A stretch of 38,429 nt of DNA, from NCBI GenBank assembly GCA_002375985.1, contig DFNH01000005.1, forward strand, positions 1-38,429. Reading direction: 5' to 3'. The stretch comes from Firmicutes bacterium UBA3572 (GTDB lineage Bacteria; Bacillota; Desulfotomaculia; Desulfotomaculales; Desulforudaceae). Under the pieces are notes generated by a model that saw only the letters and a list, made by a program, of their open reading frames with translations, made no database searches and was not told the DNA's origin. A program made the position numbers and the translations under genes. This document shows positions 1-6,231 of this stretch, one piece after another. Within the stretch, counting starts at the first letter, position 1; each line of letters starts with the position of its first letter.

Positions 1-282
1 GCGGCACCCCACGGCGTGCCGGTGGTAGCCGCCGGTACCGGGCGGGTGCTGTATGTAGGTACGCTCCAGGGTTACGGCAACACCGTGGTACTGGACCACG
101 GGAACGGGATCACCACCCTTTACGCCCACCTTTCTGCCATGCACGTGCGGGAGGGGCAAGTGGTGGTGCAGGGCGAGACCATCGCCCGCATCGGCAGCAC
201 CGGCCTGTCCACTGGACCGCACCTCCACTTTGAGGTGCGGGAACACGGAAATGTGGTAAACCCCCGGAACTACCTTCATTAG
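1..282 (+). CDS. M23-family peptidase, C-terminal part (cut by window start)
   Basis: The reading frame is open from the first base, so the gene begins upstream and only about the last 93 residues are seen. They form the end of a LytM/M23 zinc metallopeptidase domain: a beta-rich stretch with VLDHGNGITTLYAHL, then GPHLHFEVR near the end, which holds the HxH zinc/catalytic histidines. The other zinc-ligand motif (HxxxD) would lie upstream. Such enzymes cut peptide cross-links of peptidoglycan outside the membrane. In Clostridia and Bacilli a coiled-coil M23 protein commonly lies between ftsEX and ctpA/ctpB, and an S41 protease gene follows here, so an FtsEX-associated murein hydrolase is likely. 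The GTG at base 16 is internal to the domain and is not taken as the start. Family is firm; the exact role is inferred. Confidence 0.9.
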   Translation, partial: AAPHGVPVVAAGTGRVLYVGTLQGYGNTVVLDHGNGITTLYAHLSAMHVREGQVVVQGETIARIGSTGLSTGPHLHFEVREHGNVVNPRNYLH

Positions 283-344
283 CACCGGGAAAGGCGAGAG
301 GCCGGGGGGCACCGTTGCCGGCGGCCCCGACGGGCTTTTCCCAT

Positions 345-373
345 TTGTAATTTCGCTAGGTTTCAGATAGTAT
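345..373 (+). promoter_or_regulatory. Probable sigma-A-type promoter for ctpA
   Basis: TTGTAA at 345-350 and TAGTAT at 368-373 are separated by 17 bases, each matching the consensus at four of six positions. The site lies in the 119-base gap after the peptidase gene and would start RNA near base 380, about 20 bases before the chosen start of the next gene. Predicted by eye only. Confidence 0.4.
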
Positions 374-401
374 ATAGCCACATGTAAAAATTGAGATTCC
401 G

Positions 402-1541
402 GTGGTGTTTGGTTTGCGCCGCAATCAGAGGTGGTTTTTCCTCGGGGTGGGAGCCGTCCTCGCCGGGCTGCTTGTCATTTCGTCTGTGTTCGTGGGCACC
501 AACTACAAGCAGTTGGGCAACCTGGTTCAAGTTATTCGCCTGGTACATGCCGAGTACGTGGATACCGTCGACACCGGCCGGTTGATTGAGGGTGCGACTA
601 AGGGTATCGTGGAGTCCCTGGAAGATCCCTATTCCGTTTACCTGGAGCCGGAGACTTTCGGGCGGTTCATGGAACAGGTGAAGGGTTCTTTCGGGGGCAT
701 CGGCATCCTGGTGGGGTACCGCAACGATAGCCTCACGGTGGTGCGGCCTTTTGAGGGTACGCCGGCGGCCGAGGCCGGGATTCAGGCCGGGGACGTGATT
801 CTGGCCGTGGACGGCAAAGACACCAGCGAAATGGACCTGGAGACGGCCGTATTGCTGATCCGGGGCGAAGTCGGCTCCAAGGTGAGATTGACCGTCCAGC
901 GGGAAGGGTATGCCCAGCCGCTGGAGTTCGAAGTGGAGCGGCGGCAGATCCAGGTGCCTACCGTGGAGAGCACACTCCTGGACGGAGACATCGGTTACGT
1001 GGTCATCAGCCAGTTTACTGAGCACACCGGCAGGGAACTGATATATGCTTTGAACAGTTTTGAGCGCGAACTGCGAGGCTTGATTCTGGACCTGCGCGAC
1101 AACCCCGGGGGCGACTTGACGGCCGCGGTGGAAGTGGCCGATCAGTTCATTGGCGGGGGGCCGATCGTGCACATCAAGTACCGTACCAACCAGGACCAGA
1201 CCTATTCGGCTGATTCGCGGCGGCTGGATCTGCCGCTGGTGGTGCTGATCAACCAGAACTCAGCCAGCGCTTCGGAAATCGTGGCGGGCGCAGTCAAAGA
1301 TGCCGGGGTGGGCATTTTGGTCGGGACCAAGACCTTCGGCAAGGGCGTGGTGCAAAGCGTTTTCGAGTTGGGTAACGGAGCGGGTCTGAAACTGACTACG
1401 GCGCGGTACCTGACGCCGTCCGGCCACGACCTGCACAAGAAGGGCGTTACCCCCCACGTGGTAGTTGAGGATCCGGGGGATTTTGAAACCGATCCGCAGT
1501 TGGATAAAGCGCTGGAGATTCTGAAGGCGGGGAACAGGTAA
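402..1541 (+). CDS. ctpA: Carboxyl-terminal processing protease, S41 family (CtpA/CtpB type)
   Basis: A 379-residue secreted or membrane-anchored serine protease. A hydrophobic segment at about residues 12-32 anchors it. A PDZ domain follows at about 97-168 (FGGIGI, GTPAAEAGIQAGDVILAVDG). The protease domain carries the Ser-Lys dyad: Ser289 in SASASE and Lys314 in TFGKG, spaced 25 residues as in E. coli Tsp. Length is normal for the family. The start is GTG 402 or the adjacent GTG 405; the upstream signal is weak (GAG at 393) and the frame is closed by a stop at 375. The MinJ-like gene follows after two bases, so they are probably co-transcribed. In Bacillus, CtpB cleaves SpoIVFA during sporulation; the same role here is possible but not shown. 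Confidence 0.93.
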   Translation: MVFGLRRNQRWFFLGVGAVLAGLLVISSVFVGTNYKQLGNLVQVIRLVHAEYVDTVDTGRLIEGATKGIVESLEDPYSVYLEPETFGRFMEQVKGSFGGIGILVGYRNDSLTVVRPFEGTPAAEAGIQAGDVILAVDGKDTSEMDLETAVLLIRGEVGSKVRLTVQREGYAQPLEFEVERRQIQVPTVESTLLDGDIGYVVISQFTEHTGRELIYALNSFERELRGLILDLRDNPGGDLTAAVEVADQFIGGGPIVHIKYRTNQDQTYSADSRRLDLPLVVLINQNSASASEIVAGAVKDAGVGILVGTKTFGKGVVQSVFELGNGAGLKLTTARYLTPSGHDLHKKGVTPHVVVEDPGDFETDPQLDKALEILKAGNR

Positions 1542-1543
1542 AA

Positions 1544-2809
1544 GTGCCGCAAACCGGTTTTCCTTTCGAATGGGTGTTGGGCACCGTGTTCGTGGCGGTG
1601 TTCAACGCCCTGTTCAATCCGATTTTCTGGGCGGTAATGGTCCTAGTGGCCCTGCAGTACCGGCGGATTGCCCAGATGCGCCGGAGCTTTTTGGGCAGCG
1701 GCCGCAATTCGATCGTGGCCGATACCCTTACGGCTACCGCCTACGGCCTTCTGGGGGGGCTGATCGGCGGATACCTGATTGTGTTCGCCGGCGTAACGCT
1801 TTCCTTGGACAAGTTTCCGATTATCCCCCTGCTCACGGCGGCCATACTGCTGATGTTGATCAACCCGCGGTTTTTGTGTTTTGCTTATGCTGGCGGTCTG
1901 TTGGCCTTTACCCACCTACTGGTCGGTTTTCCGGAGATGATTATCCCGCAGGTAATGGCCCTGGTGGCCGTTTTGCATTTCGTGGAGAGCGTGCTGATCC
2001 TGCTCAGCGGACACCTGGGGGCGATCCCGTCCTTTGTCCGCCTGCCCCGCGGGCAGATCGTGGGCGGGTTCACTTTGCAGAAGTTTTGGCCGATTCCCAT
2101 TGTTGCTCTGGTCCTGGTGCCGGGAACGGCAGCGGCCGGGGCCTCCGTGATGCCTATGCCTGAGTGGTGGCCGCTGATCAAGCCCGAGGTGGTCGCCGAA
2201 CCGGCAACCATGGTTTTTGCCATGTTTACGCTGGTGGCCGGACTGGGATACGCCGATGTCGCCACCACCCGCACACCTTCGGACAAGAGCCGGACCAGTG
2301 CGGTTTATCTGGCCACTTACAGCGCGGTCCTTTTCGTCCTGGCCGTGCTGGCGGGCGCGCACGGTGGTGCCTGGTTGTGGGCCGCAGCGCTTTTTGCGCC
2401 GCTTGGGCACGAACTGGTCATCCAGGCCAGCAAGATGATGGAACTGAACGGCCAGCCGTTGTTTGTGCCGCATCCGGCGGGGGTGAGGGTGCTGGACGTG
2501 GTGGTCGGTTCGCCGGCCTGGCGCGCGGGACTCCGGTCGGGGGATGTGATCTTAGAAATTAATCATTACCCGGCACTGAGCCGCGGGGATCTGCTTTTGC
2601 TCGTCTCTCAGCCCGGACTCAAAGAGATTAGCTACCTGCAGCGGGAGAAACACTACCGGCGGGAAACGGTGCACCTGGAAGCGGGTCAGCCGTTCGGGGT
2701 GATGCCGGTGCCGGAGGGTAACGAGCAGATGTACCTGGAACTGCAGGGCACACCCCCGCTGGTACGCTGGCTGACGCGCGGACGCCGACCGGTAAACCGG
2801 CGGGGGTAG
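1544..2809 (+). CDS. Polytopic membrane protein with C-terminal PDZ domain, MinJ-like
   Basis: A 421-residue protein with several hydrophobic segments over about residues 5-290, then a PDZ domain at about 309-375 (VVVGSPAWRAGLRSGDVILEIN). This architecture and length match B. subtilis MinJ, which links DivIVA to MinD at division septa and lies near ctpB. Here the gene starts (GTG) two bases after the S41 protease stop, so the two are surely one transcript. Naming it minJ would be inference from architecture and synteny because sequence identity cannot be measured here. An alternative is a generic PDZ membrane scaffold. The following 106 bases hold a promoter for the next gene. Confidence 0.75.
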   Translation: MPQTGFPFEWVLGTVFVAVFNALFNPIFWAVMVLVALQYRRIAQMRRSFLGSGRNSIVADTLTATAYGLLGGLIGGYLIVFAGVTLSLDKFPIIPLLTAAILLMLINPRFLCFAYAGGLLAFTHLLVGFPEMIIPQVMALVAVLHFVESVLILLSGHLGAIPSFVRLPRGQIVGGFTLQKFWPIPIVALVLVPGTAAAGASVMPMPEWWPLIKPEVVAEPATMVFAMFTLVAGLGYADVATTRTPSDKSRTSAVYLATYSAVLFVLAVLAGAHGGAWLWAAALFAPLGHELVIQASKMMELNGQPLFVPHPAGVRVLDVVVGSPAWRAGLRSGDVILEINHYPALSRGDLLLLVSQPGLKEISYLQREKHYRRETVHLEAGQPFGVMPVPEGNEQMYLELQGTPPLVRWLTRGRRPVNRRG

Positions 2810-2832
2810 GGGGTGCTCTTTGGCGGCGCGGA

Positions 2833-2862
2833 TTGACAGTGGGGAAGGCCGAAAAATATAAT
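2833..2862 (+). promoter_or_regulatory. Perfect-consensus sigma-A promoter for the CooT-like/udg genes
   Basis: TTGACA (2833-2838) and TATAAT (2857-2862) both match the consensus exactly, with an 18-base spacer and an AT-rich discriminator. The untranslated leader that follows contains a hairpin (CGCCC-GCAC-GGGCG, about 2884-2897) directly before a GGAGG, and GGGG/CCCC pairing could cover that ribosome binding site. Confidence 0.8.
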
Positions 2863-2915
2863 TTAATTTAGATTAAACGGTTCGCCCGCACGGGCGGGGA
2901 GGCGGTTTTAACCCC

Positions 2916-3104
2916 ATGTGTGAAGCGAATGCCTATCTGCGTACGGACGATGGCGAGGAACTGGTTCTGGAAGCGGTGGACCGGGTGCTCCCCCACGAGG
3001 AAGGTCTGCTTTTGGAAGATATCTTTGGCCGGCGCAAGATCATTAAAGCCCGAATCAGCGAACTGGCGCTGGTGGAGCACAAAATCATCCTTGAGCGCGT
3101 TTAG
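2916..3104 (+). CDS. CooT-like small nickel-binding protein
   Basis: A 62-residue protein beginning MCEANAYL, with a compact alternating pattern (EELVLEAVDRVLP, GLLLEDIFGRRKIIKARISEL) that matches the CooT family. In Rhodospirillum rubrum CooT is a dimeric nickel-binding protein whose Cys2 holds the metal; Cys2 is present here. Known members serve CO dehydrogenase maturation, but no cooS or other nickel-enzyme gene is visible nearby, so the partner is unknown. The ATG follows a GGAGG about 13 bases away, a long spacing, with a possible hairpin over it. It is transcribed from the promoter at 2833 and probably shares it with the DNA glycosylase gene 45 bases downstream. Family assignment rests on the N-terminus, size and overall pattern. 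Confidence 0.75.
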   Translation: MCEANAYLRTDDGEELVLEAVDRVLPHEEGLLLEDIFGRRKIIKARISELALVEHKIILERV

Positions 3105-3149
3105 CGGATACGGAAGGCCTTCCGGGTACGGTGGGAGTGTCGGCGGATA

Positions 3150-3764
3150 GTGGAGTTTCGTACTGGCCAATTAAAGCTGGACGATTTATACGGCCCTCGG
3201 ACACTGGATGAGCTACGCGAAAGTATGGCCGGCTGCCGGGCGTGCGGTCTGGCCGCGGGCCGGACGAACCTGGTGTTCGGGGAAGGCAACCCCCGGGCGC
3301 GGCTGATGTTGATCGGCGAGGGGCCCGGTGCCGAGGAGGACCGCCTGGGGCGGCCTTTTGTCGGCCCGGCCGGTCAGTTGCTGGATAAAATTCTGGCGGC
3401 CGTGGGTATTACCCGCGAAGAGGTCTACATCGCCAACATTGTTAAGTGTCGCCCGCCGGGGAACCGGGTACCCAACCGGGAGGAGGTTTCTGCTTGCCTG
3501 CCGTGGCTGCGAAAGCAGTTTGCCTTGATTGGCCCGCCACTGGTGGTGATCTTGGGCAGCACCGCCCTGAAAAGCCTCATTGACCCGCAGGCGGCCATCA
3601 CGTCCTGGCGGGGACGGTGGATCACCCGGGGACGGGTGCGGTTGATGCCCACGTACCATCCCGCGGCTTTGCTCCGTGACCCCAGGAAAAAGCGTGATGT
3701 TTGGCATGATTTTCAGTTAGTGCGCGACGCCTACCGCGCGCTTGTACCCCTTGGGAAAGAATAA
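3150..3764 (+). CDS. Type-4 uracil-DNA glycosylase (4Fe-4S)
   Basis: A 204-residue enzyme that removes uracil from DNA, typical of thermophiles and many anaerobes. The four cluster cysteines are visible: Cys29 and Cys32 (CRAC), Cys100 (VKCRPP) and Cys116 (SACLPW). Motif A, GEGPGAEED, lies at 57-65, and the catalytic-pocket motif HPAALL lies near the C-terminus. Length is standard. GTG 3150 is taken as the start; the protein then begins MEFRTG. A strong hairpin terminator follows directly. The gene probably shares the strong promoter with the CooT-like gene. Confidence in the family is high. Confidence 0.93.
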   Translation: MEFRTGQLKLDDLYGPRTLDELRESMAGCRACGLAAGRTNLVFGEGNPRARLMLIGEGPGAEEDRLGRPFVGPAGQLLDKILAAVGITREEVYIANIVKCRPPGNRVPNREEVSACLPWLRKQFALIGPPLVVILGSTALKSLIDPQAAITSWRGRWITRGRVRLMPTYHPAALLRDPRKKRDVWHDFQLVRDAYRALVPLGKE

Positions 3765-3765
3765 C

Positions 3766-3788
3766 AACCCACGAGCGTGGGTTTTTTT
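3766..3788 (+). terminator. Rho-independent terminator after udg
   Basis: AACCCAC-GAGC-GTGGGTT forms a 7-bp stem with a 4-base loop at 3766-3783, followed by a run of T to 3788. It begins two bases after the glycosylase stop codon and also lies between two convergent genes, whose downstream stop codon falls inside the T run. Confidence 0.88.
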
Positions 3789-4083
3789 ATTCGGCCGGCT
3801 TGTTCGTGGCCGTGCAGTTTTCTACGCTCCCATTTTCAGCTCGGGTGGTCACTACCGGTTGCAGGGGCTCGGTCCAGGCCTGAAGTCCCTGTTTCTTGGC
3901 CGCCCGGATCAAGGTGTTCAGTTGGCTTAGCGCCGTGTTCAACCGGTGTATGGCGTGATCGATAAAGTCCGGATCGGCGTAGTCCAGCATCCTTTCCGCC
4001 TCGCCGTATTCCCGGCGGGCCTTGTTGATTTCTTCCATTAACGGGTGCACTTTATTACCCCGCAAAAAGGAAATCACTACCAT
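3787..4083 (-). CDS. DUF2508 / YaaL-like small protein
   Basis: A 98-residue protein read on the minus strand. Its core, about residues 17-66 (PLMEEINKARREYGEAERML, DPDFIDHAIHRLNTALSQ), matches the DUF2508 family, known from B. subtilis YaaL, with an acidic helical N-half and a conserved aromatic/Asp-Pro-Asp segment. Function is unknown. ATG at 4083 is chosen because GAGGGGG stands just upstream on that strand; the longer open frame to 4287 runs into the next gene. About 30 C-terminal residues after the core look unrelated to the family. Usually the gene lies near recR-dnaX; here it is isolated and convergent with the glycosylase gene. Confidence 0.7.
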   Translation of the reverse strand: MVVISFLRGNKVHPLMEEINKARREYGEAERMLDYADPDFIDHAIHRLNTALSQLNTLIRAAKKQGLQAWTEPLQPVVTTRAENGSVENCTATNKPAE

Positions 4084-4123
4084 TACCCCCTCGGTACAAT
4101 TTATGCCAGCCCCGGTGCGTTTA

Positions 4124-4141
4124 GAATCAACGATTTGATTC
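4124..4141. promoter_or_regulatory. Operator-like inverted repeat between divergent genes
   Basis: GAATCAACGATTTGATTC has 7-bp arms (GAATCAA / TTGATTC) around CGAT. It lies in the gap between the divergent DUF2508 and lipoprotein genes, next to a TATATAA sequence at 4149-4155. The position suits a repressor site, but no regulator gene is adjacent. Confidence 0.3.
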
Positions 4142-4171
4142 GAGGGATTATATAACCGAGGGGGAGGTACC

Positions 4172-5446
4172 ATGCGGGTGAAACTCATTATCATCAGTTT
4201 CCTGGTGCCGGCCATCCTGTTTTTCTCGGGCTGTGCCCTCTTCAACCGCACGGGCGTCGCGCGTCCCGAAGAACCGCCGACGACCATCGGCTATAGTGTG
4301 GCGGACGAAAACCGTGGCGGAAACCAAGTGATCAAGCGAATCGTGGAGAGCCGGGCACAGGCGGACGAACGTGTGCGGATCAGCTGGCGTGACGCCGGCG
4401 GTGATGCCCGCCGCCAAGAACGGGATATCGAGCGGTTCATCGAACAGAAAGTGGACGTGGTGGTGATTCAATTCGTCGAACCCCAAATGGGTCCGGGCAT
4501 TGTGCGGCGCCTGGCGATGAACCAGATAAAGGTCGTGGCACTGGAAACACCGGCGCCCAATGCGCCACTGGACGCCTATGTTGCTTCGGAGCAGCAACGC
4601 TCCGGAGAGCTGATGGCCCGTTACGTGGTACACAACCTGCCTCCGGGGGCGCCGGGGCGGGTGTTGATCTTGGCGGGGGATCCCAACGACCCGGTATCGC
4701 AAAACATTGTCCGGGGGATCACCGGGTTTATGGATCAGCAACCTGGGTTTTCTCTAGAGTTACAGGAGCATCCCATGGCTGATCCCGGCCGGGCGGCGGC
4801 CAGTGTGGATGAAGCTTTGGCCGCGGGTCGCTTGGGAGCCGTGTTGGCGGTGGACAGCCGGATGGCGGTGGCGGCGGTGGAGGTGCTGCGGCGCGAGGGT
4901 TTGACCGACGCTGTCCTTACCGTGGGCGTGGGGGCGGACCGCACGGCCGCGGAAGCGCTGGTGGCCGGTGAACACGACGCCGAAGTTGACGTGCGGCCGG
5001 ACCTGCTGGCCCAGTTCAGCTACGATGCTGCTCGGGGTCTGGCCCGTGACGGGTACTGGTCCTACGATACCCAGGTGGAAAGCGGAGACTACACCGTACC
5101 GGCCCGGGTGATCCCGGTGCGTCTGGTGCAGGGCAACAACGCCTTTTTGCTCGAGGCCTATTACGACGATTTGACCCGGGGCGGGGGTGCGACCAGGGGC
5201 CGGCAGGAACAGCAGCAGGAACAGGGACAAGAACAGGGACGGGGCGGCGGACAGCCTCCAGAACAACAGCAGCCCGTGACCAGGCTAACCATCACCACCC
5301 GTGACGGCCGGACGATGGAAATCGACGTTCCCGGAGAAATCCAGAGTATCGAAACCCGGCAGCAAGGCCAGGCCGGGGCGCAGGGAGGGCAACCGGGTGG
5401 TGGCGAACAGGGCGGCCAGCGGGGCGGCGGTCAAGGCGGTCAGTAA
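4172..5446 (+). CDS. Periplasmic-binding-protein-like lipoprotein with Gln/Gly-rich tail
   Basis: A 424-residue exported lipoprotein. The signal peptide ends in a lipobox-like FFSGC with Cys21 as lipid-anchored residue. Residues about 38-330 resemble the type-1 sugar-binding fold of RbsB-type ABC substrate proteins: TIGYSVADENRGGNQ, a VDVVVIQFVEP strand, AYVASEQQRSGELMARY, and GAVLAVDSRMAVAAVEVL. The last 85 residues are low-complexity (QEQQQEQGQEQG, then Gly/Gln/Arg repeats) around a short ordered island (TRLTITTRDGRTMEIDV). There is no ABC permease or ATPase nearby, so transport cannot be assumed; sensing or binding at the envelope is possible. ATG follows a strong GGGGGAGG. Fold assignment is fair; ligand and role are unknown. 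Confidence 0.75.
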   Translation: MRVKLIIISFLVPAILFFSGCALFNRTGVARPEEPPTTIGYSVADENRGGNQVIKRIVESRAQADERVRISWRDAGGDARRQERDIERFIEQKVDVVVIQFVEPQMGPGIVRRLAMNQIKVVALETPAPNAPLDAYVASEQQRSGELMARYVVHNLPPGAPGRVLILAGDPNDPVSQNIVRGITGFMDQQPGFSLELQEHPMADPGRAAASVDEALAAGRLGAVLAVDSRMAVAAVEVLRREGLTDAVLTVGVGADRTAAEALVAGEHDAEVDVRPDLLAQFSYDAARGLARDGYWSYDTQVESGDYTVPARVIPVRLVQGNNAFLLEAYYDDLTRGGGATRGRQEQQQEQGQEQGRGGGQPPEQQQPVTRLTITTRDGRTMEIDVPGEIQSIETRQQGQAGAQGGQPGGGEQGGQRGGGQGGQ

Positions 5447-5605
5447 TCTGCCGTCAGAGGGAGCAACATGCCCCTGATGGGGGTACGTGCTTAGTCCCCG
5501 GAAACCGGGCAGGGAATTCAAAGCCGCGTGGCGAATGCTGGAAAGCGAAGCGCCCCGACGAAGCGTGTCCGGGGCTTACCGTTAACGGGGAGAGGAGAGA
5601 GGCTA

Positions 5606-6124
5606 TTGGCCGAGTTTTACTTGACGCCGCCGCTCGGCCTGGTGTTGCTTGACTGGGGCGTCCTTGGTTTCCTGGTGGTGACGATACTGGTGCTGGCATT
5701 TAGGTCCAAGGGCATTCAAAGGCTTCTGGGATTGGTCATCACCGGGGCCGTAATGGCGGGATGGGTCTATTTGTCCTTCATCCCGGCCCAACCCCGGGTG
5801 GTGGTCGGGGAGGTGCTGGAGGTGCATACACCCCCTTATGCGCGGGTAACCGCAGCGCCGGCCGAAATCCTCGGGGCGTTCGTGGTTGACTGGCGGGACG
5901 AGCGAAGCTTCCGGCCGAAATGGAGAACAGGTGGTGTTGCGTTCGGCGGCTACCGGGTCGGCCGCTTCAAGCTGGAAAACGGGAGCCCCGCCGTGATCAT
6001 GGCTTCCGGCACAAAGGTTTTAGTTATTGAACTTGAAGATAAATACCTGCTGTTGGCCCCGGACGATTTTGACGGTTTGGTGGCTGAAGTGAACCGTCGT
6101 TTTGTCCCCGTAACCGGCCAATAG
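5606..6124 (+). CDS. Two-TM membrane protein with bacterial PH-like domain
   Basis: A 172-residue protein from TTG 5606, chosen because purine-rich GGAGAGGAGAGAGG stands just before it; a GTG at 5528 would add 26 residues without hydrophobic or conserved character. Two hydrophobic segments (about residues 9-30 and 36-55) precede an extracellular or cytosolic beta-rich domain with YRVGRFKLENGSPAVIM and KYLLLAPDDFDGLVAEVNRR, the pattern of bacterial PH (bPH_6-like) domains. Function is unknown. It stands alone: the lipoprotein gene lies upstream, separated by about 160 bases with hairpin potential, and uvrB has its own promoter downstream. Confidence 0.6.
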   Translation: MAEFYLTPPLGLVLLDWGVLGFLVVTILVLAFRSKGIQRLLGLVITGAVMAGWVYLSFIPAQPRVVVGEVLEVHTPPYARVTAAPAEILGAFVVDWRDERSFRPKWRTGGVAFGGYRVGRFKLENGSPAVIMASGTKVLVIELEDKYLLLAPDDFDGLVAEVNRRFVPVTGQ

Positions 6125-6200
6125 AAGCAATCAACGCGGTAAGAGGGCGGGAACGGGAGAGGTGTCTCTTTCGCCTTTTTGGGGCGCTTTGGGAAAGGGG

Positions 6201-6225
6201 TATAATATCTTGAGGTAGGAGGTGA
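6201..6225 (+). promoter_or_regulatory. Putative -10 box and full-length Shine-Dalgarno of uvrB
   Basis: TATAAT at 6201-6206 is a perfect -10; the matching -35 (TTTGGG, 6178-6183) is poor. AGGAGGTGA at 6217-6225 is complementary to nine bases of the 16S rRNA tail and lies six bases before the ATT at 6232. Its last bases (TGA 6223-6225) are an in-frame stop, so no upstream start is possible. Confidence 0.5.
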
Positions 6226-6231
6226 GGCGCG

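Noticed and set aside
5481..5590. A c-di-GMP (GEMM) riboswitch, because of CAAAGCC and GGGGCTTACCG
   Set aside because: The conserved GGGACGCAAAGCC core and the P2 hairpin with GAAA loop are not present.
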